A DNA stretch of 64,000 bases from Ascochyta rabiei. Lineage: Eukaryota > Ascomycota > Dothideomycetes > Pleosporales > Didymellaceae. The stretch is taken from contig NC_082421.1 in NCBI RefSeq assembly GCF_004011695.2, positions 1,184,501-1,248,500 on the forward strand. The letters are read 5' to 3'. The notes beneath the pieces were generated by a model. That model was not told the DNA's origin. It did no database searches and worked only from the letters and a program-made list of their open reading frames with translations. Below, one piece after another: positions 1 to 10,918 of this stretch (its first letter is position 1; every line of letters begins with the position of its first letter). A program made the translations under genes and the position numbers.

Positions 1-1333
1 CGACCCTAATTACAGGGTAGTGCTTAGGGTTTAGGACTGCTAGGGCTTATCTTCTACAGTAGGTAGTAGTAAGGTACGTAGGCAGACATTAAGACCTATT
101 ATAACCTATTCTAGGTTAAAGGGGACTATTCTAGCGCCTTAGAAGTCTTCTTAGATATTACTAGAAGTAAATGTCTCCTTATAGGCGTCTATAAAGCATA
201 GTAGGAACTTAGTTTTAGTAATATAAGTAATATAGTTATATATAAGATTCTTAGCTTAGCGCCTATATACCTTCTTTAGAGGGGTAAAATAACCTATATC
301 TAGTAGTTATAAGAGGTAAAATAAGTGTAGAGGTATATATAGTGTAATAATCTTTACTTTCTTATAGTATTATTAGAAGTTAAGGGAGTTGTAGCTCTTA
401 TAGCTATTAATAAGGAGCAGCTAGTATACTCCTTAGGTGCGCGTCTTTATATAGGCATTAAAGTGCTTTAACTAGTCTAGACTAAGCTTGTTAGTAGTCT
501 ATCTGTTCTTAGAGACTCTAATAACCTAGTTATAGGGCAGGTTGTCCTCTTTGTACTAGGTAGAGAGGTGGTTACAGCCTTTAAAGATAATAAAGGGTAG
601 AATAGCCTACCCTATGCTATTAATGCCCTATATAACTATTGTCTACTCTTAATTACCCTACTATACTGCCTTTAGCTGTCTTTAACACTCTAAACCTATA
701 ATAACTACTTCTGTAGATATCTAGCCTATTATAAAGCCTGTCTTATTAAAGTTGTATATGTTATTATTCTAGATACTATACTTAGCTTTAATATTTACTA
801 TAAGCCTAAACTAGCCTTATATAATCTCTAGATCCTTATAGAGGGCTCTCTTATAGTTGTACTTGTAATTAAACTTTACTTTAAGGTTAGGGTAGTGCTT
901 AATAAATATATTAGGCTAGTTTATGCTAACATAGCCTATATTGCGCTTAGTACGCAAAGAATTAGCTATATTAGCTATAGTAGCTAGCTAAGAGGCAAAT
1001 CCTTATATATCTAGCTTAAGAATATACTTAGTAATTATATCTTCCTTAGTCTAATCTATATTCTATTAACTTAGTGTATAATTAGCTTATGCAGGTTGTC
1101 CTGTGTATTAATTATGTAGTGTACTATAAGGCGTATTATATATAGCTGCAGCGCGTTATATAGTAAGGTTTGCGTCTTATTTAAGTGCCTAGAGCGCAAG
1201 CTGTATTACAGCCTCTTTTAAGGGCGTAGGTTTATGTTGTTGTTAAGTCATCGCGTTATAAGGTAGAATGTTGGTGTAGTCTTAGCAGAGTGGCCGACTC
1301 GCCCGTGTGGCCGACTTACCCGTTGAATACGTT
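1..1333 (-). mobile_element. RIP-decayed pogo/Fot1-like DNA transposon, left copy (cut by window edge)
   Basis: Read on the minus strand, this stretch matches 62006-63338 on the plus strand over the same length (1333 bases each), with differences that look mostly like C/T and G/A changes. The decayed reading frame, with TAG and TAA where Gln or Trp codons are expected, still shows a pogo/Fot1-type DDE transposase pattern: a DN-LPYN stretch, a LLI-SYKSH block (second catalytic region, Asp replaced by Asn) and an L-LDIGYFTPLKK block (third Asp). The inner end, near 1333, has a terminal-repeat-like sequence with ACGT at 1329-1332 followed by TA, the usual target of this superfamily. Its 3' part lies outside the window. 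No intact protein remains. Confidence 0.8.
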
Positions 1334-1885
1334 ATACCATTATTTAAGCTAAACAATCTGTAACAACGCAGGATAATAGAAGTCTCTAAAAGATGTGGGT
1401 ATCTGCTATAAGGTGTATGGGAGCACTAGGATAGTTTACACAGAGAATTGTTCTATTCCTATAGGTCTTGTACAAAAGAATACTTAAAAACCAGCTCTCT
1501 ATACCTGTTAACCTTGTGCCTTTTATACCTTATAAGAGTTAGGAAGAATTAGAGTGCTGGCCTAGGGTATGGGGTGGACACGGATGTAACGGCACCAAGT
1601 CAGTAATAAGTCGGAGAGGAATCGGACAAGGCTTTAGGTGACTAGTGCGTTACACAATCTAGAGAAGGGAGGCATTATTAGGCGCTGGGCCTAGGGGTAC
1701 CTCTGCTAGTCTTAGCGAGCTACTATAGGGCTAGTTAGCCTAGACTATATAAAGGTGTTAGAGGTTATTGCTAATACTCCAGTAATTAGTCTTGTTACTA
1801 CACACTACGTACCTTAATACACCTGCTATCCTCTTTAACCCTATCCTCCCTTGTAATTGCCTTGTACACTCTTTACAATAGTATT
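1334..1885. other. Unassigned AT-rich relic between two transposon fragments
   Basis: No open frame longer than a few dozen codons. Composition is patchy: about 1560-1700 is richer in G and C than its surroundings, which might be a less mutated LTR or MITE fragment, but I cannot pair it with a second copy in the window. I assign no function. Confidence 0.4.
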
Positions 1886-2013
1886 ACAGGCAGCCGTACT
1901 ATACTTTATAGCACTAAACTAGTTTACTTTTAGCTTTGTTACAGTGGAGTTTAGTAGGGGCTTAGTAAGGTTATTCTACTTACTTAGTGTTCCTCTTGTC
2001 TGTAAGGTACGTT
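1886..2013 (+). mobile_element. Terminal fragment of the same transposon family (3' end)
   Basis: The reverse complement resembles 63757-63889 at the right end of the window, including the AACGTACC-type tip (around 2006-2013) and a shared block with GGGGCTTAGTAAG. Similarity stops near 1886, so this is only a terminal piece. It marks the approximate inner edge of the left AT-rich island. Confidence 0.6.
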
Positions 2014-3118
2014 ATTTTATATTACATACGTGCTATTATTTAGCCCTTTTAAATATAATAACAACTGATCTGAATTGCACCATGTATTACAGTAAAATTT
2101 GTATGATTTAAACATACAATGCGTACAACCTGCCCCTAATATTAGCTTAACGGCGGTAATATACACTTTAGCCGTTTGGTGTATTACAATACAGTTCTAG
2201 GCTTTCTTTAAAAATCAACGTGAAAGACTTTTCCCAATAAAGGAACCTGATCCTTTTTTTTACACTACGATCCTCCTGTCTAGTTATCTCAGCTCTAACG
2301 GATATTTTCCCCTCTGGAATACCCGACAGCCTCGAGGGCAAGCTCGCCGACCAGGAAAATGACGGGAACGATCTCAACGAGCTCATGCTGGACCAGTGCA
2401 TCACTCTAGCGCAGGACAAGTGCCACTTTGTTTTCAGTTCATTGCAATCATGAGAGCGACCTACCTTTTGAACCCAATTTTTGGATTAGGCTTTAGAACA
2501 GTCCATTCTACGCTGGTGACTGCTATGGTCAAGAGAAAGCACTGTCATTGGAGCGAAAATACATTCACAAGAGACGATCCGGGACAAATCTGCTTCTACT
2601 TGCTAACCAGTACTACAAATTGACACATCGCGGCTTTACTAACGGTTTGTAGTAACTTGAGTCAAGTGGAAATTTGTCTAAGAAGCGAAGAAGCTCACTA
2701 AGGGGAAAATGCGACAGCATTCAATTGTAAAGATGCGCAGAAAGGGACACTTATAGAAATTAAATATCTCTCTATAGGGATACTATTCACGGCGAGCTGA
2801 GTGCCTGTCTCGATTTCCACATTCCTTAGTCAAGATTCCAGGTGGTTTGTCATTTCACGCAGTCTTCGTGGTCTGATACTCACGTTTCGCTCTCTATCTT
2901 CATCACTTTCTTTGCTGGCTTAAGTTTCTTTTTCCTGTGTATGTTTGTAAAACTTTCCTCGTCTTGAAATTCTTACATCGTTGCAATGACGTTCTGAGCG
3001 ATGTTCAAAGATAGTCCAGCTGTTACCGTGGCAACGAACGCATTTCTGTAAACAACGAAAGCGCTTTAGCGGCCCGCGCTAGCTTACCATCCTGTCCGTC
3101 CGCCCTCTTCAAGGTTGC
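2014..3118. other. Intergenic transition from AT-rich island to gene-rich DNA
   Basis: Base composition becomes balanced from about 2160. Short frames at 2168-2419 (minus) and 2396-2623 (plus) have no family features. About 2310-2400 reads as a helical acidic peptide for about 30 codons on the plus strand and could be the tail of a lost exon, but nothing supports a gene. About 2750-3118 is the likely promoter and 5' leader of the spindle-protein gene. Confidence 0.4.
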
Positions 3119-6100
3119 ATGTTGAAAGACTCCACCGACTTTGCGCAGGCGCATCTTACCCTACAGGATACACTAGAAGCCGTAATGTACAGGTACAATG
3201 CAGGCACACCGTGCCCTGCGCCGTCGAACGCCTCCTACCAAAGCAGTCGTTATTATGATTATGGTCACCCTTCGTCTGTTTACGCGCCCAGCTACGTAGA
3301 GGACGGCACAACAGCAAAGATCGAATACACGACCGAACTACAAGCGAAACCGCGCAATGTCAAGCCACGGCGACCAGTACGCGCAGCGCGCCCAACCGCA
3401 TTCAATCTTGGCCTGGACATCTTCGAAGATGTCGCGCACGAAGAAGAGCAGCAACAACACCACACGGCGGCTGACACAAGAAGGAGTCGCGCGACAGTCA
3501 TGCCCGAGGGCGCCAGAGTGAAGAAGAGCAGCTTGCTTGCGCAGCCTGCACAAAAGATTCCGAGGACAGCGCCATCAGTGCAAGAGCCGCAAGTGCTGAG
3601 GTCACAGCGAAAACGCGTCTCTCAGGTCTTGATGGACAGACAGTCGCCAAACGTCAATGCCACACTACAGCTGCGGGAAGACGTGTTGGAAAAGAAGGAA
3701 CTAAGGAGGCCAAGACCTAAAAAGGACCCACGGCGGAGGACCATATACGTCCCTTCCGACGACACAACCTACCTGACAGTTCACCCCGGACAGTCGACAC
3801 ACCAACCGCGCAACGCTCGAGAGACGTCACCGGATATTGGGCTGGACCTGGTCACGGTGTCAGATGAAGACAACACCAGTCTAGTCTCGGTGCTCAAGAA
3901 GGAGAAGAAGACATCACGGAAGTCGCTGGCTGCACCGCCCAAGCGAGGCCCCTTGAGCACAAGTTCGCGGTCGCTGCAGAGTGTCTCTTTTTCGAGTGAC
4001 ATCGCAGGCTCTGGAGATGGCAAGGAAAACGTGCCGCCCGGTGTGGCTACTATCGAGAAGAACAGCGCAGGGACACACATCGAGATCAACTTCCCTAAAG
4101 CCTTGACCAAACTTACGTCCGTGATTGAAGCACCGAAAGCCCGGATGAAGTCTTCAAAATCTTCTGATGTCGCCTCCTCAGCAAGATCAGAGGTCAAGTC
4201 TCGTGCAAAGTCAGACATACGAACAAGACCAGAAGGCCCACATAAACGGTTGCGTGAGCAAGTCAGCTATGAACGTATTCCAGCCAAGTCAATCAAGGCC
4301 AGGGCGGATGGCACAGCATCCACGGCCAGTAGCCTCGCCGCGCACAAAGCAGCTCTCAAAGAACACAACGCAGCTATCAAGAACGCAAAGCCCAAGATTT
4401 CAAGAATGCGACCGGTTCAACAAGCCTCTTCCTCGCCATTCCGCACCGACAAAACACCGCCTGCCGCACTGCGCCGCCAGAGGCCAGAACGAGTGTCTGG
4501 AAACATACAGATGATGCACGTTGTTGGGAAGCCGCAGCAGCAATCGCGGGAGAAATATCCTGTGCTTGAGGAGGATATCGCGCGGCCAGAAATGTATGAG
4601 GAAAAATGGCTAACCTATCAAGAGGTGGCCATCACACAGCTCTTAAACTCCATGTTCGAGTCAGCCGAGACTAGTCCTAAGGACGAGCAGGGTCCGGAAG
4701 AGCTGAGAAAGAAGCTGCTCGGACTGTACCATGAGCCTACGATGCCTCCCCTACACAAGCGTCTGCAAGCATCTTTACAGTTTGGTGCATTGAGTATACC
4801 CAAGGATCTACTCGCTCAAACCCTGAGACTGAAAGACGATGTTGGGATGAGGAAGAAGTTCCTGACTCTCTGGGCCAAGACTTACGACCTCAACGCACTG
4901 CGAGCGGCAGTTGAAACCATCGTGGGACGCCAGATCACAACTCCATCACGACTGTCAACGGGCTCAACATCTTCTGACGAAGGCTCGCGCGTGTTCCGTG
5001 CTGAGCGACGAGCAATCGAACATTTTCTGGACGTGTTTCTGATCAAGAACGAAGACGCCGTTCGTGTCAAGCCTGGAGGTGGGAGTATCGCCAGCATCAC
5101 TCGTGGTGAAGATGATTTCGGGTCCCAGGGCTGGTCGTGGAGACGCACTGCTTTACGCAGCCTGATGCTGTTGCTGTTGCTCGACCAGGCAAAGTCTGCA
5201 GATATCCTACCTGGCTGTCTCTTCCAGCCAACATCACCCTACAAGACATCAGTCGACGTGCTGCACCAGCTCTCGACTATGCTGATCCCATCCCACGGCG
5301 ACATCACACGACCACTGGGCCACCTCGGCTACAAGGTCGAACACGTCCAGTACCCGCTGCAGGAGTACACTTACCACATCGACAACATTGCCATTGATTT
5401 CCGCGACGGCATTGTCCTTACTCGTCTTGTGGAACTGCTCTTATACCCATCCTCCACGCTCGCCACGCAGCATGAGGACACTATCACTATTGCCATGCCT
5501 ACCGGTGAGGTTTTGACGTCAGAAGTCTCGGACAAAGAGAGCTGGGTCCTCTCACAGCATCTCAAGTACCCAGCCATAGGCCGCCCCCAGAAGGCATACA
5601 ACGTCCAGGTTGCGCTCTCCGCCCTCCAAGGCTTACACGGCATACCCAGCCAAGCAGCTAACAACATCTCCGCCTCTGAGATTGTCGACGGGCACCGCGA
5701 GAAGACGCTCAGTCTGCTGTGGTCACTGGTCGGGAAGTGCGGACTGGGAAGCCTGGTCGACTGGTCACACATCGTCAAGGAAACTGAGCGGTTCAGGGAA
5801 CAATGGTACACGCGCCGCAACAAGTTCGAAGAAGACGACCTCGACTCGGACAGTGATTCTGACGCCCCAGAATCGGACGGGCTGGACTACCACACATACC
5901 TCCTCCTTAACTGGTCGCGAGCCATCGCTCGTCTGCACGGCATCCGCATTGGAAACTTGACCACCTCTTTCGCGGACCCGAAAGTGTTGGAGTGCATCGT
6001 CGACACGTACCTCCCGACCTCGGTCACCACCCTCGACCAGCAAACCAGTCTAGCAGGGAAATTGAAAGCAGCCGGCTGTTCCACATCCTTCACTAGTCTC

Positions 6101-6523
6101 TTCATGCCACAGCACGCATCTGCCCGCTCAATCCCAAGCCGCGACTTCACGCTCCTCACCCTCGCCTTTCTTGCCAGCAGACTGCTGCCCCTGAGCATCC
6201 AGCACCGCGCTGCTTGCACCATCCAGGCAGCATTCCGCCGCCACGCGCTACGCCGGGACGTCAGCAAGCGCATCCGCGCACTGGTCCTTGCGCACGAGAG
6301 CAAAATTGTCGCCATGGCGCGACAGAAATTGGTGGATGCCGCGACGGTGATTCAACGACGGTGGAGGGCCGTACTAGACGCCCGCCACGCGCAGCTGGAG
6401 AGCGATGTCTTGGCTTTCCAGGCCCTGGCGCGCGGGTGGGCGATCCGGCGGTGGGTGCGGCGCATCACGGCGGGGCGCGTTGGGGGGAAGGAGAAGGTGA
6501 GGCGAGTGCGAGGTGGGTGGTGA
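3119..6523 (+). CDS. Abnormal spindle (ASPM/Sha1)-like calmodulin-binding protein
   Basis: Single-exon 1134-residue protein. Residues 1 to about 500 are basic, Ser/Pro-rich and probably disordered, with a KENVPP KEN-type degron near residue 301. About 570-620 is helical (MRKKFLTLWAKTYDLNALR). About 676-800 and 915-1000 carry calponin-homology-like segments, including FRDGIVLTRLVELLLYP and NWSRAIARLHGIRIGNLT. The C-terminus (about 1025-1115) has at least three IQ-type motifs: CTIQAAFRRHALRR, ATVIQRRWRAV and LAFQALARGWAIRRW. This order, disordered head, CH region, then IQ repeats, is that of ASPM/abnormal spindle proteins, which focus microtubules at spindle poles and bind calmodulin through IQ motifs. 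Fungal members are often annotated Sha1. The start is the first Met of the frame; an in-frame Met at 3185 is an alternative. The convergent neighbour is BSD2. Spindle role is family inference. Confidence 0.82.
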   Translation: MLKDSTDFAQAHLTLQDTLEAVMYRYNAGTPCPAPSNASYQSSRYYDYGHPSSVYAPSYVEDGTTAKIEYTTELQAKPRNVKPRRPVRAARPTAFNLGLDIFEDVAHEEEQQQHHTAADTRRSRATVMPEGARVKKSSLLAQPAQKIPRTAPSVQEPQVLRSQRKRVSQVLMDRQSPNVNATLQLREDVLEKKELRRPRPKKDPRRRTIYVPSDDTTYLTVHPGQSTHQPRNARETSPDIGLDLVTVSDEDNTSLVSVLKKEKKTSRKSLAAPPKRGPLSTSSRSLQSVSFSSDIAGSGDGKENVPPGVATIEKNSAGTHIEINFPKALTKLTSVIEAPKARMKSSKSSDVASSARSEVKSRAKSDIRTRPEGPHKRLREQVSYERIPAKSIKARADGTASTASSLAAHKAALKEHNAAIKNAKPKISRMRPVQQASSSPFRTDKTPPAALRRQRPERVSGNIQMMHVVGKPQQQSREKYPVLEEDIARPEMYEEKWLTYQEVAITQLLNSMFESAETSPKDEQGPEELRKKLLGLYHEPTMPPLHKRLQASLQFGALSIPKDLLAQTLRLKDDVGMRKKFLTLWAKTYDLNALRAAVETIVGRQITTPSRLSTGSTSSDEGSRVFRAERRAIEHFLDVFLIKNEDAVRVKPGGGSIASITRGEDDFGSQGWSWRRTALRSLMLLLLLDQAKSADILPGCLFQPTSPYKTSVDVLHQLSTMLIPSHGDITRPLGHLGYKVEHVQYPLQEYTYHIDNIAIDFRDGIVLTRLVELLLYPSSTLATQHEDTITIAMPTGEVLTSEVSDKESWVLSQHLKYPAIGRPQKAYNVQVALSALQGLHGIPSQAANNISASEIVDGHREKTLSLLWSLVGKCGLGSLVDWSHIVKETERFREQWYTRRNKFEEDDLDSDSDSDAPESDGLDYHTYLLLNWSRAIARLHGIRIGNLTTSFADPKVLECIVDTYLPTSVTTLDQQTSLAGKLKAAGCSTSFTSLFMPQHASARSIPSRDFTLLTLAFLASRLLPLSIQHRAACTIQAAFRRHALRRDVSKRIRALVLAHESKIVAMARQKLVDAATVIQRRWRAVLDARHAQLESDVLAFQALARGWAIRRWVRRITAGRVGGKEKVRRVRGGW

Positions 6524-7760
6524 TTAGACTGGAATGGGAGGGTTCGTGTGGGAGGAGAATGGCGTTGAACCCAAGACTGTAATCGTGATGTGTTTTGTCT
6601 GTATGTTTGTCTGCGCTTGAGCCAGCATTGTCCCTGAGTTGACTCTTTTCTTGTCCTTCTTTTTAGATACCTATACTTATAGTTTTGCTACGTTTCGTCG
6701 TATTCGCACTAGGTTTGAGCGGTTGGCCGATACGCTCTTTCTACCATGATGCACTGTTCACTTTGTTTTGGGTGGTATTGGTGCATAGTCGACGGGAAGG
6801 CTGCGCTTTACACTGCAATCGCGGACATTTCACCTCACCTCATGTCATCTAGCATCCCACGAGCCGGAGTGGTAGTGCAGTTGAGTCACATGTTCCGCAT
6901 CAAACCTCGCAGGGATCTCGCAGTCAGTAGTACACGTCTATTCATCTATCCAACGCGACATGCAGCGAGGGAAGCCGGGCCCGTTCCAGTCCAACATCCA
7001 GATAAGAATGAGAATTTATTTTACCAATATTGCACAATGCTGGAAGTAGTGTTAGAACTAAATAAGAAATAGGTATAGTAGCTTGTTTTATTACTACATT
7101 CTTCCCTATTGTTTTATATTCCATGTTTTTCTAGTAGTAATCTACCCTATCGCTGATCTCTACTCTACGTTCTTACCCTAAGCATCCTATCAATTACTTT
7201 CTGCCTAATGTCTCGTGTTCGGATTTAGAGTTTGACAATAAAAGTAAATTTAGATTTAGATGATAATCTTCATTTAAAGCTATGCCTTTTAAGTGCGTAT
7301 TCAGTGTCTAGTACCTTGCTAAAGCCCTAGGTTTACATCCTAGAGATATAGTCGTATTGGTATCAGCATTGACATCAGCATTAAACACCTTCTTCACTAA
7401 CATATCGTGTCTATTTATTACTTACTTACTTACTTTGTTGATGAAGTAAAGTATACATTCTCCTCTCTCCATCCACCTAATGCATTGCACCCGGACCCAA
7501 CCTACTCAGACCCAACCAAGACGAGAGAAACGCCAGTCCATGGGATCTTGTCTTGTGACGGCCGGGAAAGAGAAAAGAAAAGAAAAGAAAAGAAAAGAGC
7601 GGCTGGACATGGCCACATCAGCCAGCCAGCCCTGTGTGGTGTGTGGAGAAAAGAGGGGCTGGAATCAAAGAATAAGAGAAAAAGACAGGCCAGGCCAAGG
7701 CGTATGGTGTGGTATGGTAGGGTAGGGTCTATTGGAATGAGCAAGAAATCTTGCAAGTGC
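6524..7760. other. Intergenic spacer with an AT-rich decayed segment
   Basis: Convergent spacer between the spindle-protein gene and BSD2. About 7000-7440 is strongly AT-rich with many TTA/TAG trinucleotides and resembles the window flanks, so it may be an old RIP-affected insertion, but no terminal repeats can be defined. A short purine run (GAAAA repeats) lies at 7568-7599. No gene is supported; open frames here are short or antisense. Confidence 0.5.
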
Positions 7761-8968
7761 TTATACACTCCGCTCGGGGCTCTCGCCCTCGGCAATGACG
7801 GCGACGCCCAGCCCGCGGTCGGGGCTCTGCAGCACCAGCTGCTCGTGCCGCCTCGCGCGGATGAAGTCGCTCACGCTCTTGATCAGGATGAACCAGCCCA
7901 CGATCATCAGCCCGTACGCCAGCCAGTCGCTCCCCGTCACGCTCGCAGTGGCGCTCGCGGGCGCATCGGCACCTCCTGCGCTGCTTGCCACGTCGTCCGG
8001 GTTGAAGTCGTGCGCATTGGGGTCGCTGGGGACGCCGCCGTCGAAGCCTTGGCCGGGGTTGTCGTTGCTCGAGCCGCCAGGGTTGAGGGTTGCGGAGCGG
8101 AAGCCGAAGCCGAACTGCACGAGGGTGATGCCGAGACCAGCGCGGGATCCGTTCTTTGCAGCGTGGGTGGTGTGGAGCAGGTAGGTGAGCAGGAAGCCGA
8201 CGAGCTGGAAGGACATGGATATCATGGCGTTCCAGATGAAGCTGAAGAGCGAGCCGACGGGAAGGCCCTGGACAAAGACCTCGTCGCCAAAGGTTCCGGG
8301 GGCGAGGATGGTCGTCTCCCAGTAGGGGGGCGTTGCGTCTGCAGCGGCTTGTTCGTACGTCTGGAGAGGTGAGCATGTGCGGCGATGATGGGTGTGTGGT
8401 GGAAGCCTACCGGAGGCTTCTCCTCGACGTCCTCGCCTCGAGTGGGCTTCGCGCTCAGGCTCGCCCAGACGCCACCGTTGCCTCCGCCGTAGACACGCCC
8501 GGTGGGCGGTGCGTGCGTGTTGAAGGTGGGCAGCTCCGTCACTCTCCTCTGCAGGCCCGGGGGTGGCGGTGCATCGTCGTCGGACTGCGGATTCCCCCGC
8601 ATCAGGCGCTGGCGGTCATCGCGGCCGTCCTCGTCGTCGTCGTCGTCCGAGTCGGAGTCGAAGGTGTCGGCGAGCGTGCGGTCTTGGGGCTGTGCGGGGG
8701 GGTCGTCGGAGAGCAGGCGGCGTGGTGTGGGCGACGAGGCGCGCGAGCGGAACGACGGGGGCGGCGAGGCGGGCGGCCACTGCTGGGCGGAGAGCGAGGG
8801 GACGGGCGAGGGGACGGGCGAGGGTGCACCGTCGGTGTCGTCGTTGTCGTCGTCGGCGGCGACCTGGGGTGCTGTCAGTAGGCCGGCCTCCACCTGTAAA
8901 GGGGCGCACGCGCGTGGCGGACGCGGCGAGCGGAGGCGACGCACCCTTTCGTAGCCTTGGCTCGGCAT
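7761..8968 (-). CDS. Bsd2/Ndfip-like membrane adaptor of the Rsp5 ubiquitin ligase
   Basis: Three exons on the minus strand: 8968-8945, 8863-8411 and 8360-7761, giving about 358 residues. Intron 1 (8864-8944) ends after a CTGAC branch point; an alternative acceptor at 8894 keeps the frame and adds ten residues. Residues 9-120 are acidic and Pro/Ser-rich with an Asp cluster. Splicing of exons 2 and 3 makes EEKPP-TYEQAAAD, a PPxY motif of the type bound by WW domains of Rsp5. Then come three membrane segments: SLFSFIWNAMISMSFQLVGF followed by LLTYLLHTTH; GLGITLVQFGFGF; and LAYGLMIVGWFILIKSVSDF. This is the fungal Bsd2 (DUF2370) layout. Such proteins recruit Rsp5 to membrane cargo, for example metal transporters, for vacuolar sorting. 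Divergent from CBP6 with 432 bp between starts. Confidence 0.8.
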
Positions 8969-9339
8969 GATGGCGCAGTCTCGGCGGCAGATGTGCAGAG
9001 GCGGCGGGCGGGCGTCGTCGGGGCGCGTGAGTGTGGGAAGTCGGGAGACGGGGAGCGGAGCAGAGCGGCGAGCGGCGAGCGGCGAGCGTCGAGTTTGGGT
9101 GCGGTGGGGAGGGGCGACGAGGTCGGTCAGCCGTCGCAGGCAGGCGGGCGTGTCGTGCTTTCATGCCCGAGAGCGGCTGGCCCTTCCCGGCGCTTCCACG
9201 GCTTGGGCCCGCCCCCCATCGTGGCGCAGCCGGCTAGTCAGCGTTCCAGTCGAGACCCTGGCTCAAAGACATCATCGACTTTTTGGCCAGGCGTTGCACG
9301 TGAGAGAGTTTGCTTGCCCTGCAGCGCACTCGCCCACCG

Positions 9340-9396
9340 CCCACCACCACCCACACCCACACCCACACCAACATCCACACCAACACCCACACGACC
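9340..9396 (+). repeat. CCACAC-type microsatellite in the CBP6 leader
   Basis: Imperfect CACCCACA repeats immediately upstream of the ATG at 9401. They resemble telomere-like C/A runs but are short and irregular. Probably 5' leader sequence. Confidence 0.7.
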
Positions 9397-9400
9397 GACC

Positions 9401-9894
9401 ATGGCGAACTCCGTGCGTACCGTCTCCGTGCACCCCTGCATCGGCAACTGACACCCCCACAGATAGCAAAGCAATACTCGCGCCTCCTGCGCCTCTGGCC
9501 GACCGACGCCCTCCGACCCAACTTGCCCTTCACACGCGCAATCGAAGCCCGCGCGCTCCCCTACGGCGTCGACCCCGTCAACCGCCCGGAAGACTCTGCC
9601 AGGTCGCCCCCCCACACATCGCCCGCGCCCTCGAAAGCAGACGTCCCACCCACCACCGCCTCGACCCACGCCCGCCCCGCCAATCCCCAGCTCGAGACGG
9701 CGCAGATCACCGCCCTCTACAGCCTGCTCGAGGACCGCTATGCGAAAAGGTACGCGCTGGGCGACGCCGTCTTCAAGCCTGCCAGTGCGCCTGAGCACTA
9801 CTCCAACTTGATGCACGAGATTGAGCGCGCCCCGCAGAAGACGTGGTGGCAGGCAAAGGTCGACGAGTGGAAGATGAAGATCAGGTGGCAGTAG
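9401..9894 (+). CDS. Cbp6/UQCC2-like mitochondrial complex III assembly factor
   Basis: Two exons, 9401-9412 and 9463-9894, encode 147 residues starting MANSIAKQYSRLLRLWP. The first exon is only four codons; the 50-bp intron starts GTGCGT and ends CACAG after a CTGAC branch point. The N-terminal pattern YSRLLRLWPTDALRP, a Pro-rich middle, and LYSLLEDRYAKRYALGDAVFKPASAPEHYSNL followed by a Trp/Lys-rich end match the small LYR-like Cbp6/UQCC2 family. Family members pair with Cbp3 at the mitoribosome exit and chaperone new cytochrome b. No clear presequence is visible. Assignment rests on pattern and length, not on a search. Confidence 0.68.
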
Positions 9895-10530
9895 AGCTGC
9901 GGACGGGGAGACGAATGTAGGATACGCATGGATTGTGGAGGAAGTGGTGTCACGACACAGCTGCCAAGGTGCCTGCAGCCTTGCTACGATACGTACATCA
10001 CGAGATGGTGAGGTGACTGCACTTCGAGTTGACAATACAATGATGCATGTCATTGTGTCAGTCCAAGCAAACCTCTGGTTTTTTTAGAGGAAGCTGGACG
10101 CTGCAACTGCCAGTTCTGAAATCAGAACAAGAAGCCTAGTCTCTCAGAATGGTAGGACGTCTATACAGTATTCTGTAGTCACATGTCCTGCAACTACATT
10201 TCACCACATTCAGACTGTCGCACGCCCTTCCCACACCAGCACAACGCGTCCGTGTTGCCACAAACACCACTGCGCCACTGCCGCACACCACGCTCGCATC
10301 GTCCTCGCCAGTCTCTGCGTCGAAGACGAGAGCGGCTCAGAGGCAACTACGAAAGCATGCAGCGGGGAACGTGCACGCGCTCCCCAGCTATCCAGACGTC
10401 CTTGTCTTCGCCCGTCAGGGCTACCAAGGCGTCGGCGACTGCGAGAACGCTGTTCAATCTTTCGCGAGGCTATACTGAGCAGCAGGAATGGGTCTGGTCG
10501 CTGAGCTCCACCTTAGGCCGCGAAGTGGCG
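9895..10530. other. 3' spacer downstream of CBP6
   Basis: No supported gene. A 123-codon frame at 10183-10554 is Arg/Pro-rich, has no family features and runs into the satellite. Probably 3' untranslated sequence and spacer. Confidence 0.5.
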
Positions 10531-10915
10531 AGTGAAGAGAAGAGTGAAGAGTGAAGAGTGAAGAGAAGAGTGAAGAGAAGAGTGAAGAGAAGAGTGAAGA
10601 GAAGAGTGAAGAGAAGAGTGAAGAGAAGAGTGAAGAGAAGAGTGAAGAGAAGAGTGAAGAGAAGAGTGAAGAGAAGAGTGAAGAGAAGAGTGAAGAGAAG
10701 AGTGAAGAGAAGAGTGAAGAGAAGAGTGAAGAGAAGAGTGAAGAGAAGAGTGAAGAGAAGAGTGAAGAGAAGAGTGAAGAGAAGAGTGAAGAGAAGAGTG
10801 AAGAGAAGAGTGAAGAGAAGAGTGAAGAGAAGAGTGAAGAGAAGAGTGAAGAGAAGAGTGAAGAGAAGAGTGAAGAGAAGAGTGAAGAGTGAAGAGAAGA
10901 GTGAAGAGTGAGAAA
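10531..10915 (+). repeat. 12-bp satellite array (GAAGAGAAGAGT)
   Basis: About 30 nearly perfect 12-bp units. Each 60-base line is identical from 10561 to about 10880, so the unit divides 60. The length is a multiple of three, so every frame stays open on both strands and gives spurious Glu/Lys/Ser or Ser/Leu/Phe proteins. It lies between the convergent 3' ends of CBP6 and the beta-propeller gene. Confidence 0.97.
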
Positions 10916-10918
10916 AGA

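Noticed and set aside
7407..8372. 321-codon plus-strand frame
   Set aside because: It is antisense to the Bsd2-like gene, low in complexity and begins in an AT-rich spacer.
9340..9396. C/A-rich run as an internal telomere sequence
   Set aside because: It is too short and irregular and lies in the leader of a gene.
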